Part shown: positions 1-13,099 of the stretch, piece by piece
How positions within the stretch are numbered: the stretch's first letter is position 1
How the letters are laid out: each line of letters opens with the position of its first letter
Source: Prunella strophiata
Taxonomy: Eukaryota; Chordata; Aves; Passeriformes; Prunellidae
Assembly: GCA_036583965.1 (NCBI GenBank)
Contig: JAZBQD010000027.1
Span: 4,172,687-4,236,686 of the forward strand
Direction: 5' to 3'
Length of the DNA stretch: 64,000 bases
Position numbers and translations under genes: made by a program
The notes under the pieces: generated by a model
Told to the model about the DNA's origin: nothing
The model's input: the letters and a program-made list of their open reading frames with translations, nothing else
Database searches by the model: none

Positions 1-3000
1 CCTTGAAAGAAAACCAAGCATTTCTGAAACTCAGCATGTTTGTTCATTTTGAGGATTTGCCACTTGAGCAATGACTTTATTTTGCACTAGGACAGTTACA
101 CATAAAGCATATTGTTTGGTAATAAACTGTTTTAGTTAAGCATTGTAAGGTGATTTCAGGCTAAAAACAGCCCTTGATAGCCTTTAGTGAAATCTGCTCC
201 TGCCAAATGCAAGAAGATAAAATTGTGCCCATCCCTAGCAGTAAACTTGCATTATTTCAAGGAACTTTGTCCCAGTGAGGCCAAAACTGAGCTTGCCAGT
301 TGGGAAGTGGAGAAAAACAGCCTCAGAAGGGATGTGGGCTGTACTTTTTTCAGAACAGGAGTTCAGCAGGGGAAAAAAAAATCCTAAGTGTCAGTGTGAT
401 GTTATTTTGAAACAAACAAAATGCCTTTAAAAGGAGATGTTTTGTTTGTCATTAGCACTATAAGCTTTTACTTGGGAATGTTTTAGGTTGACATTATGTG
501 GGAAACCCTAACAATTGTCTGCCCAATGTTAATTTCAGGCACTCTGAGAAGAGCTGGTCTATAGCATCTCCTCATATCTGACCTTCCTCATCTTCAGCAG
601 TGCTCCCTCTTCTCTGTTAAACACACTTGATGAGTCTAGATTTTCCCCTTATTATTTGAGGGAAATTATAATTATTATAATTATTTAGGGACAGTGTTGT
701 CTAACTTGAAGGCCGTATTTTATCTGTGGATTGCAGTTTAAGTTCACTTAATAGAAAGTAAAAATTCTAGAAGCCATTTGGCTGTCTGAAGATAGATCTG
801 AATGCACAGTGTCCATTGTTTTTCTGCAGAAATACTTGTCAAAACAAGGTCTCTACTGGTCCCTATCAGGTCCCTGTCTTACTGTGCCCAGAGGAAAGAA
901 AAAACCAAAATGTCTGAAGAGCTTAAGGATCCAAGTATAAAATTAGTATAATAAGTATAAAACTGTCATAACAGATGAGGTGTATCTGGAAATGTACAGT
1001 ATATTGTGCTTGCTGCCTTTGGTGCACTTCGTAATACATTTCATACAAGTTGCTTTGGCCCTTAGTCTTTATTATCAGGAATTGTTTATATCCACTAAAA
1101 TCTTCAAAGAATAGCCAAGATCATGCTGAAATTTAATGTCTTTGTCTCCAACTAATGCCAGTGTCTGTGCTGGAGGGCAAAACGTTGTTTAGCAGATGCT
1201 TGTGAATGCTCTGTCCCTGCTCTGGAGTCGCCAGTAATCCACTGAAAATTCACTGCTACCAAAACCAGAACTTTCCCCAATCTTACTTGATTTTGAAACA
1301 AGAATACTCTGTGAGGCTTTCATGACTGGCACTGATCAGTTTACTGTGGCATTTTTACAGTTGGATAGAATTCCAAGTTTCTTAAGCAGAAATATTCACA
1401 AACATTGGAGTGTGAGGTGGATGTGTTGTGCAGTGGTTCTGAGGTCTGTTAGCACCTGGCATGAAGTGACCTGAGGAATGTATTCGTTGCTTCCAGTGAC
1501 AATTGGATTGCCTCTCTTTTGCAGTTTCTGACAAGTTTAACTCTCCAATAACCTGTAGTTATTTGCCCTCTGAGTTGATGAAACTTCACAAGTTTTGGAG
1601 GTTCATTCAGGGAACATTTGAGTTGTACTTGGCATCGAAGAAGTTCCATTTAGGGTGGGCTGTGTTTTATTTTAAAAGGTGTAAGGATACATTCATTATT
1701 GTGGAAGGTTTTATATTGTCTGTAGTTACACACAAGATCTAATGGTCTAAAGGCATGAGAAAAGTAGTTTTACTTTTAAAAATATTATGTTTTTCAGTTC
1801 TGTATTGTTTCAATGTTAACTTAAATTTTCTCATCTGTTTAATTCAATGAATTTCAACTTTCATTTCATCAGAAAAGATTTCATGAAATTACTATAGAGG
1901 CATATCCAAATTGCTCTCTATTACCATGGAGAGCTGCATTTCTGGCCTTTGTAGCTGTACCCAAGTGCACTTTAATCCAGGCAGCAGGAGTGGTGCTCCT
2001 GTGCCAACTGTGCCAGCTCTGCTTCCAAGGCCACTGTCCAAGCCTGCCCAGCACAGTCAGGGCTCACTTTTCACAGCTTGCTCCTGCCTGGTTTGGGCTC
2101 TCACTTAATTCTATTCACACAATATGATTCCTGTTTCCTAGGTTTAGGTGTAAATTTCCCTAAACAGACAGAGTGCATTGTTTTGAAAAATTTTTACATT
2201 TCTTCCCCTCCTTGGCCTGTGAAAAAAAGGCTTCTTATTTACAAAATATTTACAATCACTATAATGCAAGTAAGTAACTTCTTAATAGAAATACTCATAA
2301 AACTGGGTTGATATTTGAGATTATTACTCTGAATCCTGGTGAGAAGTACCTAAATTCCATCCACCACAGTGACTAACATTTTGACATTTACAGATGGGCC
2401 TTTGATTTTACAGTTTGTCAGATTGACCTGTGTATCCTTAGCTGTAAATGCCTGGAATGTGGAGGATGAAGCTGGAATCTCTCTGTGCATGCAAAAATTT
2501 GCTTTTAAATTTCACTATGAATAATTTTCATACCTTAAGATAGTTCCCCATCTGTAATGTGAGTTGCCACTATTGATACAGTTATTGGATTATACTGGAA
2601 TTATTGGTTATTAGAGTATTAGAACTAATTTGAATTAAAGATTGTTTATGAGTTTGGATCTTATGTAAAATATTGTGATATGTACTTTGGCAAGATAATC
2701 TGAACTGTTAGTGGAGATTTTAGTTTTCTCTGAAATTGGAGAAATATTTTTCTCCTAAGTACTGAGTGTAGAGTATTTTATGAAGGTTTGCCTATAATGA
2801 ATCTTTCAGTTTGTTGATAGAGTTGCTTAAACACACCCAATAATAAAGAGTGCCAAGAAAGCTGAATTTCCATCCTGCTCTGCCACTCTTTGCTGGGAGT
2901 GACCAAATCACTTTTGCAATAGGTAATTCAATATTCTGGTTTTCTTTTTAACTTGTGTCTGGCAAATGAAGGCAGACTGTTCAAAAGGCACAATTGTCAG

Positions 3001-4692
3001 ATTGCATGGGAAGTCAAGATTTTACTTTGCCAAGAAAATATGGGTTTCCCTATAGCCCATTTTAAGTCCAGTGCCATACTTTATTAGGTATTAAAAATGT
3101 GATCTGTAATAAAATTGAAAAGAATGTATTGGTATATTCATGTTTTAAGCAGTAATGGCTGTGGCTTGTCTAAAATGGCCTAGGCTTCATTTTAACATCC
3201 AGTGACAAAGTGGAAAGGCTGTACAAACGTATGGTACTTTAATTAATGGGGGCAATACTGAGCTTTGAAAGTCCTCTGGAGCTTTTGTCTCTGCTGGAAC
3301 ATTGTGCTGTGAATCTTCCCTAATAGTTAAAGCAAATGAAGTAAAATAGCCTTTGGGCTATTTTGTTACACTGTGTTGTTGAGGAAAAAAAAAAATTAAT
3401 CCTGTGCCATTTTGCATTTGCTGTCTGTGAATCAAACTGTGAAAGCTAATTTAAAAACTTTCACACTCGGCTTGAATGAGGACTGTCAGTGCTTGGAGAA
3501 TGTCAAATTGAATGCAATTAGCTGGAGTTGGGCTAGCCTAGATAAACCCATCAGCCTCAAAGTGCTCAGCCTTAATGACTGCTCTGATAAACTAACACAG
3601 AGGTTACAGGAAAGAATTTAAAGGCGTCAAAGTCCTGCTGAAAACTTGCCCTGCAGAGAAGAGGTCTTTGAAACCAGAATAGTTTGTACACCAAGGGGCA
3701 GGGAGGTGGTGAGACCCTGTGGAAAGTTAAATACAGTACAGAGGTGCATCCAGGGAAAGGGAAACAAAACCACTGATGGACCTGCTCAGAAATTGTAAAT
3801 ACATCAATTATTTAAGTATTTATTAATTGTTTAGCAGCAAGTTAGCATTTGTGGTCTCTGAAGTAGTTGGGTTTTCAAAGGATTTATAGAAGAGGCAGCT
3901 GGTACAGGTGTGGTGGAGTGAAATCCTGGAATGTTTCAGGGAATGGTGGCACTACTGCTGTTGTGTGTTGGGGAAATAATGGGGTTTTGAAGTTCATCTC
4001 TTAATTGTATCTGTTCATCAAATGCCTGTATCGACCTGTAATGGGGACATGGGATCCAAACTTAATAGATAAGGTGAAGTTCCATGCTTGGTTCTGTGTG
4101 TTCTGAGTAACTTTCAGACAGGATGTGAGCAGACTGCAGGTGCTCAAGAGACAGGGAGTTTAGATAAGACTGGAGGAGAAATAGCTGAAGTTGTGAGAAC
4201 GGGTGATCTACAACATCAGCTGCTAATCTAAAATATAATGACTCTCCCCTTGGAAGATGGGATGTTTGCCAGTCAGTGGACTGTGACTTTTGAGATATTA
4301 TTTTTCCATGAGAACGTGTCAGGAAATGTGTTTGGAGCTCATTCAGAACATTCCTTTTTTCTTTTCTCTGCACTTTTTCTTGGAGAAGACTCCCTGCAGA
4401 GTTTTACCTCCAGGTGCTGAGTGAGGTCTTAGCCCAAGTTATTCCCTGAGAATTGTAGTGAGTGACCCCTGATTTTCCTCATGGAGAGAGAGCTCTGATG
4501 GTAAATTGAAAAGAACTGAGTCTGTAAATTAGCATTTTACATGTCATCCCTTCTCACATGAGCAACATGAATTGTGCAGACAACAGCAGCATTTTTAGTT
4601 AATGAACCCAGCCATGAGCACTGTTCACGTTTAACATATTTACAGGGGGTAGCATCCAGTCAAAAAATTCCATTAATTCTTTTTGCATGAAT
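1..4692. other. Noncoding AT-rich block
   Basis: No coding region, RNA gene or recognisable mobile element was seen here. The block has a short AT-only patch near 666-687 and an A run of about 10 near 3386. The stretch 3380-3640 stands out as less repetitive and more complex than its surroundings and is listed separately as a possible conserved element. Short open frames such as 3412-3621 show no known domain and are treated as chance. Confidence 0.7.
3380..3640. other. Possible conserved noncoding element
   Basis: This 260-base stretch has high sequence complexity, no low-complexity runs beyond the A run at its start, and several TAAT or ATTA-type cores and GATAA-like words. That is the look of a conserved enhancer-type element, but conservation cannot be judged from one sequence. 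It overlaps a 69-codon open frame with no recognisable domain. The call is a weak inference from composition only. Confidence 0.2.
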
Positions 4693-4745
4693 ATTGTGTG
4701 CATGAGTGCATGCATTTATGTGTGCATTTGTATGTATGTGTACAC
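4693..4745. repeat. Degenerate TG/CA-type simple repeat
   Basis: The stretch is a run of alternating TGTG, TGCA and TATG words without a perfect period. It looks like a decayed dinucleotide microsatellite. It has no coding potential. Confidence 0.75.
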
Positions 4746-5836
4746 TATTAGTGTATGCAGTGTTAAAGCATATAGAGTAATTCAAGAAGAATCACTGAGG
4801 AGGTTTCATTAGGCATGTAAATGTATTCAGCAGAAGATTTGAAATAACTCTTTAATGGAAAAAAAGGAAAAACTGTGCCATTTGACATGAGAAATCTATT
4901 TTGAACTATAGTATATGCACAGTCTGTTTTCTGCTTTCCCTTTCTTGAAATTGTTGCCTGAAATATTATGGTGGTATGCAAAGGCTTGAAGTTTAATTTT
5001 AAATTTAATTTGCCTGAATGCTGCCAGGGTATTTTTACATAGACAGTAAAATTGCAACTTGGTAATACTTGGCACTCCATTTATATAGAAATGGCATTCA
5101 GGATACAACTTTGGGCTCATAAGTAAAATAATATGAAATCACATGTTAATGATGATTTTAAAATATTTTCAGGACTATGTAAATGTAATTTCTGCCTTGA
5201 TTTTGTTAGTTTTATGGGCAGCAGGGGAGAGAGTTTGTACACAGTCATATATATGTCTATTTAAGGATGTGAATGAACTTTTTTCAATCTGTTAATCCAA
5301 ATGTTCTTTAATGGCTAAAAATAGAATCAAATTACTTCATATAAAAAAATCTGGCACTTATTTACTGAGCTTCAGGCAGAATTATTCTTCCAATAATATT
5401 CTGAATATTCTTGAATAGAATGCTGTAATGTTACTGTGCTGCTAAGGCTGGGCTACTTCACCTGTGGTTGCTGATAATCTGGTTGTCCTGCCTGACTTCA
5501 GTCCTGATAGGAATGCCTGTTTGGTGAAAAAAAAGCAATATTTTAATGGATATTACAATATCCAGTATTTGCCTTGAGGTGTTCAACATCAGTTATCAGT
5601 TTAACTTTATCTTCAACCTCTCTTTCATCTTGGACAGCACAAGACCTTGAGCTGGGCCTCCTCATGGGGAATGCTGCTTTCCTCAGTGTGGCACCTGAAG
5701 TCAGCTGGCTCAGGGCTTAGTGTGGTACTTTGCTGTGTTCCAGAGGTGGTGTCACACCTCCAGTGGGATGTAATTCATGGGGAGGACCAGAGGAGAGATG
5801 AGACAGACTTCTTTTCTTGTTGAATGTCACATTTCC
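4746..5836. other. Noncoding block, nothing specific seen
   Basis: The sequence is AT-rich up to about 5440 and then turns moderately GC-rich (5600-5830). No gene, RNA or recognised repeat was found. A short imperfect inverted repeat around 5544-5572, with GGATATT and AATATCC arms, is too weak to interpret. Confidence 0.65.
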
Positions 5837-6118
5837 CATTATTTTCTGATGTGTTACCACTCATGCAGATCCTTGTACTCATTTAACTGCTTAAGAGTGC
5901 CCCATCTGAATAATCAAACACTTTAATTTTTTTTTTTTTTTTTCCCTGACATATTAACCTGGCAGTGGTTTGGTGGTTCCTTTTCCTGGAAGTGATTCCT
6001 TTTGCAGGGTCCCTAACCTGATCACCTGGGCTTTCAGCCTGTTAGGATGTGAGGTGCTCATGCACACCTGGTTGTGCCATGGTGGGGACTCTCTATGGAT
6101 GTCTCTCTGTATGGAATT
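5837..6118 (+). repeat. Direct repeat, copy A (pair with 10922-11176)
   Basis: This 282-base segment recurs in the same orientation 5,085 bases downstream. By eye the copies are about 94% identical outside the T run. The first 66 bases after TGTTACCACTCATGC differ at one position. Both copies carry an internal run of 17 T's. Copy A has an extra stretch of roughly 20 bases near 6010-6030, which copy B lacks. A 7-base word, ATTTCCC, flanks copy A at 5831-5837 and 6123-6129 and could be a target-site duplication, though it overlaps the repeat edge and may be chance. I do not recognise the family. It could be an unlisted interspersed element or a local duplication. Confidence 0.85.
5927..5943 (+). 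repeat. T17 homopolymer inside repeat copy A
   Basis: A run of 17 T's. A run of the same length occurs at the matching place in copy B, so it predates the duplication. Confidence 0.9.
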
Positions 6119-6773
6119 GATTATTTCCCAAATGAAGTCTTTGGTTTAAAGATGCACCATGAAGTCTCTGTGTGTTTGGTTGGTTTATTTACTAAAATGG
6201 TGCTCAATAATGTAGTATTTAATGAAGTAATGAATGCTCTGAGCATTCACAGCTCAGGAGTGTGTTTTGTCTTTTCAAGCACTTTCTGACACCCCTTTGA
6301 CACAGAGACCTGAAAGTCACAGCTAGAATTGAACATCCTGCTTTCCTTCCCTATCCTGTTTTTCCCAAGTCATGTTGGAAAGAGAGTCCCTGCTGCCAGA
6401 CCCAAATCCCAAATTGCTGATGTCACTTTTACAGGAGTAGGTGCTGAAGGAATGCAGCTTTGGAGCTGAATTCTGGAAGGTGCTGCAGTGTGGTTGTTGT
6501 ACACCTGTGCTGCTGCTTTTCCCTGCATGGAATTACTCACACTCACACACAAAAAAGGAAAAAAAGTAAATTACGGTTCCAGAGCCAAGCACATCAGTAA
6601 AGAGAGGCTGAATTATCATTGTCCAGGTGGAATGAAAAGTTGTGTGTGCAGTCACAGAGTAACTTCCCTTTTCATGTGACACCTTTAGGTACAGACAGTT
6701 CCTGCTGGAGGATCAGTCAGGGCTGTGAGCTGAAGGCAGTCACTGTCTGTGGTCATTGCTTGGTGAGCAGGGC

Positions 6774-6801
6774 AGGAGGAGGAGGAGGAGGAGGAGGAGG
6801 G
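6774..6801 (+). repeat. (GGA)n microsatellite
   Basis: About nine uninterrupted AGG/GGA trinucleotides. Read on the other strand it gives a run of proline codons, which accounts for the open frame seen there. Confidence 0.95.
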
Positions 6802-7345
6802 ATGATCTCATGCCTTGGGGCAGCAGGACAAGGTCCTGCAGGTTGAACTCTGTGTGCCATTGCTCCTGTGTGTGTCATGCAAGACACCAGCCCTGGCACT
6901 TCACTCTGGTGAGGAGCTAAACCAAAACTCATAAAGGGAAACACCACACAACTTTAACACGTGGTGGTTACCAGACACCATTGTAATTAAACCAAACATC
7001 ATCAGTAACCAAATCTCTTTAAAAATGGTCAGAAAGACTAGTAAGTTTCTTGTCAGAAGCATTAGGTTTGACTCAAATTTTATTGACATGTTTTGGGCTA
7101 CTGTAATGTGCATTTCCTTGGTTGGACTACCTCAGCTAATGGATTAAGCACCATTAATTTCAGCTCCTGTGTAAGTGCCTCTGTACCTGTGAGTTCCAAG
7201 TATAAATTGTTTTCTGTGACTGTGATTTGACATGAATCTAGAAAACTCTTCTAAGCATTGTTTGCAAAAGATGCAATATTTTTAGAAAATGAAGTTAACT
7301 TTGCCAAGGTGATGCTATGTCAGTAGTCTCTTGTTGGTTGGTTTG

Positions 7346-7359
7346 TTTTTTTTTTTTTT
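7346..7359 (+). repeat. T14 homopolymer
   Basis: An uninterrupted run of 14 T's, part of the strand-asymmetric set of T runs in this window. Confidence 0.9.
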
Positions 7360-10353
7360 AATTTTTAAATTATTTTATTGCTAGGCACTGTTCTGTCATG
7401 TTACCATTCCCAGTGTAATAAGAATCATTATTCTGCCCTTCTTGCAGTGTTTTTGATAAAAATATATCTGAGGAAGAAACCTGTTATGCATCTTATTTTT
7501 TAAAAGAAACATCTCTATGCTCTTATTAAAATTAAAGAATATAATGTATCTTAGGCTGCTTAAAATCTAAGTAGGATGAAGAATTCACTGCAGATGATCC
7601 TGTGGAAAGGCTTTGCAAGAGGAGGGCAATCAAGTAGGGATAATTAGAGTTACTATTTAAATATGCAGAAAGCAAAAAGCTTATCTGGAAGAGCAGAGTG
7701 AAGTGTAAGTACAGCGTAAGGCTCACGTAAGGATGATTTGCAAGCAATAAAATCACACCTCCCTGACTTTGTAAGTACAAACTAATAAGCAGTATTTAAT
7801 AATGGAGACTGTAATAGTGTGGGATAGAAACCCAGTGGAATGTGATTTTACCATTAGATCTTACCTGAAGGGGATGGATTGGTTTAGCACTGGCAGAGGG
7901 AGGATTACAGGTATTTGGAATGTGTGTGCAGTAAGGGATGAGAGTAATTGCTCAAGATAATCTCTGAGCAGTTAACTCAGAATAATGGTAGGGAGTTGGT
8001 GGGATTTCTCTTCCCAGGTTTTACTTCTTCCTCTGAATCAGCCTGAAAAGTGTGAATACCTCTGGTGGGACTCTTGCTGCTCCTGTGATTTGGAAAGGTT
8101 TGCTAAGAACAGAATTAATGTGCTGCTAAGAACAAATCCTCCTTGGCAGAGGAATGGGTCGCATGGTCTTCAAGTTCTTAATCATCCCTGATTTTGTAAC
8201 TCTGTCATATTTTCATTAATTAACTTGAGTGATAAAACAAACATCACACTTCTTCCAAAATTAATATTATTGCTGCCTGCCATTTAAGTCTGTTGATCTG
8301 AAAAAAAGCCCAAACCGAAATAAAGTGGTGCATAGGCAATAACTTCACTGAATGTGTATTTATCAGAATGGCTTTAATTGGGCATCATCTGCAGCCTCAC
8401 TGTGTACTGAGAGCCTTCCTGCTTTCACAAGCTGGGCAAGGCCAGGCCTGCCTGATGCTGGGCTTTGGGAGGCAGGAGCTGCTGGAGAGGCAGGAATTCA
8501 GGAGCTGGTTCTTCCCTGGGGCTCAGCTACAGAGCAGTGCCCTGCTCAAGGGAGAAAGGAGCCGGGGCCTGACCACTGGAATTCCTTTGAGTTCCCCTGT
8601 CCCTTTCACAAGGCCATGGGTGCTTAACCCATGGTCCTGGCTGCCTTCCAAACAGAGTAATTAAATTCTGCATTCCTGAATTCCCTCTCGTTTTAATTGG
8701 ATTTGGAATTCTTCACCTTTTGGCTTTAAACTCGCCTGGCAAAACAACTGTTTCTCATTACAGCAAGGGCTTTACTCAGACCAGGGGATATTAGCCTTGA
8801 ATGTAATGTACATTTCTTTAAGTGTGCCAGGTGTTTCAGGAGAGCAGTGTACAAGGGAGAGCAACATTTTACTTCTATTTTTAATTGATTTTCTTTGCTG
8901 TACTGAAGTGCACCCATTTGATGGTTATTCCTGTTTGCTCTCTCAGTTTACAGGCCTTGTTGAGACTGTAGAATCAAAGGCAATTCTTGAAAATACTTTA
9001 GATCTTTGCTGCATCCAGGAAACCTTCTGTTTGCCTCTGTGTGCAGCTTTCATCTCTTTTGTGTAGTCAGTGAAATCTAGGGCATCACTGGAAATTCAGT
9101 TTTCAGTGTGTATCCAAATGTTCACCTGATCATGGAGACTGCTCAGCACTTCACAGGAACCAGCTGGTAAACAAGAGAATCTGTGCTACAACTCTCCTAA
9201 AATATGGCTTGGTTTCTACTGTGCCAGTAATTTCTGTTCATGTACTGGAGCCTAAATAATTGATTTTTTCAGTGTGTGCCACAGCACAGCATTTTAAAGC
9301 CCAGGCTGCCTTGTTGATGAGTACTGTGATTCTGCAGAAATTTTAATTAATGAATAGGGATGTCCAAAAGGTGTAGGCAGTAATGAGAGTGAATATTTGG
9401 TTTAAATCTGGGAAGGTAATTTCTGGACAGGAAAAATCTTTGCTATGGATAAAATTCAGATTAGTTCACTTCATGGTTCACCTGGCCCTAGTGATACCTA
9501 CACTTAGAACTTGTGAGCACTGCTGGCTCACAATCAGAACATGTTTTTCCCTGCATAAAATGGAATTCTGTTAGTCAATTCCCATTAGCCAAGTCTGAAG
9601 TCTGTGTCTGGTTGGATTTATTTGCACTGGGCTGATGACAGAGCTCTGTTTGGCTTTTTGTTTGACCTGGATATGTGTATCTTCCTTAGTGCTGTCAGTC
9701 TGCTCTTAGGCTGCTCAGTGAATACTCCTGTTACTGAAAATCTACGATCTGTAGTCCTTTATTAAATTATAGAGTACATGACTTGCTCCTTTAGTATTTA
9801 CCTTTGGGCATTAGGTACTCTTTTTCCTAGAAAATAACCTGGTACAGGGTTTTGTGGAAGCTTCTGAAACCTCTCTGAAAGAAAGAAAAAATGTCCAAGC
9901 ACATCTGGGAAATCCCTTAAAAAAAACAAGTAGTAGTAATGAGCACATCTGCATTTTTTTTTTAATGTAGTATATTTCATGTAAATGATTGCACAAAAGT
10001 CTTTATAAGTAGGAAGGTCCCACCTGTGTTATGGACTATAAATTCACTTTGTATAGCATTCTGTCCCTTTTCTCTGTATGAATTCCAGAGGACAGCCCCA
10101 AACTGACAGGAAGCCTTTCCCTTGTGGACTTGATTTTGTTGGTAGGCAGAGAGGGCGGGCAAAACCAGCATCCTGTCTTTCATCCTTCTGGATGAGGATT
10201 AATCATGATCACAGCTGCAGGATAATGCAGATCTTAGCTGGGGCTGGGAGGGGGAAGGGGTGGGTAGGGGGGAGCAGAGGACATCTCTGTCTTCCCTCCC
10301 ACCAGCCCCTCCTGCCCTTTATGGAGGAACTGGAAGGAGCAGATTCCTATATC

Positions 10354-10375
10354 TTTTTTTTTTTTTTTTTTTTTT
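10354..10375 (+). repeat. T22 homopolymer
   Basis: An uninterrupted run of 22 T's. No retroposed body could be recognised on either side, so it is listed as a simple repeat and not as a retrocopy tail. Confidence 0.9.
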
Positions 10376-10921
10376 GACTAGTTAATCTTTCACGCATCTT
10401 GTGTTTTTTTCCTTTAATCATAAAGAATGCACTCAATTTACTGGCAACACACACACAGAATGTTTGCATGGCTTCCTTCTTTCCTTGATGATGCATCAGG
10501 CACTGGGTGCTGAAATTCTGCTGGTTCAAAGGCACACAGATTTACACCAGTGACTTTTACTGTGCCTCTGTAGGCAGCCCTGAAATGCCTTGCAGGTCAA
10601 CTGGTTTTGAAATGGATAAAAGTGTGCTAATTCCTTCAAGGTAAATCAGAAGGATTATGACATCTAGGAAGAGGAATCTGCCAGACAGTTCCGAAGCAAT
10701 ATAACCAGGACTGACCCAACAGCATCTCTAAAGCTTCCAATAAAATTGCCTGAGGAGTCTGCCAAGAAGCCAGATGCTGCTGCTGGAAAAATACCTTCTG
10801 TAGCTTGGCATTTGTCCTGTAATTGCTTCCAAGAGAGAATAAACTGTAGCGTGACAGTAGAAGGTGAATGGTTCCTCACTGCATGCTGCTTGGTGATTTT
10901 TTAAAATATTTCAAAAATAAG

Positions 10922-11176
10922 CATTATTTTCTGGATGTGTTACCACTCATGCAGATCCTTGTACGCATTTAACTGCTTAAGAGTGCCCCATCTGAATAAT
11001 CAAATGCTTTTTTTTTTTTTTTTTCCCTGACATGTTAGCCTGGCAGTTTAGGTGGTTCCTTTTCCTGGAAGTGATTCCTTTTGCAGAGCTTTCATCCTGT
11101 TAGGGTGTGAGGTGCTCATGCACACCTGGTTGTGCCACAGTGGGGACCCTGTATGGATGTGTCTCTGTATGGAATT
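10922..11176 (+). repeat. Direct repeat, copy B (pair with 5837-6118)
   Basis: This is the second, slightly shorter copy (255 bases) of the segment at 5837-6118, in the same orientation. The shared region runs from CATTATTTTCTG to CTGTATGGAATT. Differences are mostly single substitutions plus the missing stretch after the GATTCCTTTTGCAG word. The T17 run at 11008-11024 is kept. No clear target-site duplication was found around this copy. The high identity suggests a fairly recent event compared with the old CR1 fragments nearby. Confidence 0.85.
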
Positions 11177-11646
11177 ATGATACAGCAAACAACACCTGGC
11201 CCACACAGTTCCAAGGGCTAGATAGTTGTGTGGCTTTGTTTTTTCTTTTAGTGTATTTTCTAGTTGTGGGAAGAGCACTGTCTGTTATTATTCAGAAATG
11301 CTGCTGAATCTTACCTCTGATGGAAACTTCTCAGGGAAGATGCTTCCTCCCTTTGAAAATAGTTAATATTCCTACTGATAGAAGGCAGAGGCTTTTGTGG
11401 AGCAATGTATAACCTAATCAGATATAAATGAGATGAGAACAGGTAAGTGATTCCAAGAAAATTATTTATTTGAAATTTCTCCAGTAAAATCTAGCAGCTG
11501 TCCTCAAATACTTGTGTTTGGTATCATGCAGGAGCCTGCCTGCTGTTCATCCCAGCAGTCCTGTGGGATTGCCTTCAGGAGTGGTTTGAAGACTGAACTA
11601 TTCAAATGGAATGGTCAAAAGCAATTCTGCAGCTAAAGCTCATCAG

Positions 11647-11956
11647 AGAATCACAGAATGGCCTGGTTTGGAAGGGACCTCAAAGCTCATTGAGTTTCAA
11701 CCCCCCTGCCATGGGCACCTCTCACTACCCCAGGGTGCTCCAAACCCCATCCAACCTGGGCTGGGACACTTCCAGAGATGGGGCAGCCACAGCTTCTCTG
11801 GGTAGCCCTGTGCCAGGGCCTCACCACCCTCACATGAGAGAATTTCTTCCTAATCTCTGCTCTAAATCTGCTCTTTGTAAATTTGAAACTGTTCCCCTTG
11901 TCCTGTCACTAAATGTCCCAGTGAAAAGCCTTTCTTGTGGGTTCCCTTCAGTGACA
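11647..11956 (-). mobile_element. CR1 LINE fragment, 3' end (5'-truncated)
   Basis: Read on the minus strand this is the 3' end of an avian CR1 non-LTR retrotransposon. Diagnostic words on the + strand are GGTTTGGAAGGGACCTCAAA, CAACCCCCCTGCCATGGGCA, GATGGGGCAGCCACAGCTTC and AATTTCTTCCTAAT, in the usual order. The terminal short repeat (AGAATCACAGAATGG on the + strand) is present at the left edge, so the 3' end is intact. The element stops about 310 bases in, the 5' truncation normal for CR1. Several small deletions and many substitutions mark it as an old, inactive copy. Confidence 0.95.
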
Positions 11957-13099
11957 CTTAGGTCACTTGACAGTTCAAAATAATGATATTTGTCAGTTGT
12001 GAACACAAATGTAGGAATAATTATTGCCTGTTTGTGTGAATTCATACAGTCCCAGAAGCTTCTTGCTTTTTCCCTTTGCTGTGCTAGACAATGAACTTTG
12101 GTAGGAGTCAGGTGGTTGAGTTTGGTGTAATAAAGCAAAAGTCCATTTCCAGCAAGGTGAATTCCTTTGATCAGTTTTCCTAATACTTAACAGTCAAGGG
12201 AACAAGGGCTGAGTGTTGAAAAGTAGCAGTGAACAAAGATGCTGGCAAAGGGGCTTTTTGTTGTTGTTGGCCTTAGGAGGGTTTGCTTTGCTTTGCTGTA
12301 GTGTCAGGAAGCTTCAGAGAATGGAAGGGCACAATGTACAGGTCAACTCTTGTGGCTGAACAAATCTCAAGGGGACCTGAAAAAGTTGGCTGCAAAATTC
12401 ACATCCTTTAAGAAGGTCAGTGTAAGGCATCACTCCAGACTTTATTTCAGATTTCAAAGTTAGGTACAGTGCTGTTATTTTATTTAAAATGAACGAGAAG
12501 GTGAATTCCAGTTCAGTCTCACTTGAACTACTAAGAAAATGATCCTGAAATTGAACAAAAAACAGAGCTGAATCAAGATATTTCTGTGAAGGACAGGAGA
12601 TGAACAAAATTCCTTCAACTTACTGTGCCACTTCAAAACATGCTGAGCTGTCCAGGATGCAAGATGTTTAATTCCATAACCTTTTCTTCCAATTAGAAGA
12701 CACAGTTTCTGATTGGGAGGAATTTGCATTTCAATATGAAACGTGGTGTCTGACATTGCTTTTACCTTCTCCCTGGTGATGCTCCTGACTGCACACTTCT
12801 CCCTTTCCTTTGGTGTGATGATTGCACCACTGCACTTTAGTAATCATTTAACAGCTCTAATTACAGAATACTGTGATCCCAACTGTGTACTTTGTCCTCT
12901 TTGCCTTCTTAGTCCCTGTTTCTTTGTCGAGAGGATCACAAAAGAGCTGTTCTTCTGCTTTGCAAAAATAAATTCCAAAGGCCCTGCTTTGGTAATGTAC
13001 AGATCTGCATTTTCTTGTGGCTTTGGAGTTAATGACACTGAATTTTAGCCATAGAGGGTTGGTTTCTCTGCTGTTGTTTACATCAGTCATGCTGGCATA
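11957..13099. other. Noncoding block, nothing specific seen
   Basis: Plain sequence between the CR1 fragment and the palindromic repeat. No gene, RNA or recognisable element was seen. Open frames of up to about 100 codons on both strands have no recognisable domain. Confidence 0.65.

Larger units (their letters stand above)
6119..10921. other. Noncoding block between the two direct-repeat copies
   Basis: This 4.8 kb interval was examined as the possible inside of a retroviral element, because it is bracketed by a direct repeat. It holds no reverse transcriptase, protease or integrase frame, and I saw no primer-binding site or polypurine tract at its edges. It contains a GGA repeat (6774-6801), a T run at 7346-7359, a GC-richer patch at 8400-8640, a small hairpin at 8614-8634 (CCATGGGT and ACCCATGG arms) and a T22 run at 10354-10375. 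Nothing else could be assigned. Confidence 0.65.

Noticed and set aside
6753..6947. Minus-strand frame with a polyproline run
   Set aside because: It is the (GGA)n microsatellite read in reverse.
10140..10375. Processed pseudogene ending in the T22 run
   Set aside because: A tail on the minus strand would need a recognisable transcript body to its right; none is seen, and no target duplication was found.
5837..11176. Full-length LTR retrotransposon bounded by the two direct repeats
   Set aside because: The repeats lack clear TG...CA ends, copy B has no target duplication, and the inside has no retroviral reading frame, primer-binding site or polypurine tract.
11606..11983. 125-codon + strand open frame
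   Set aside because: It is the reverse complement of the CR1 3' end at 11647-11956.
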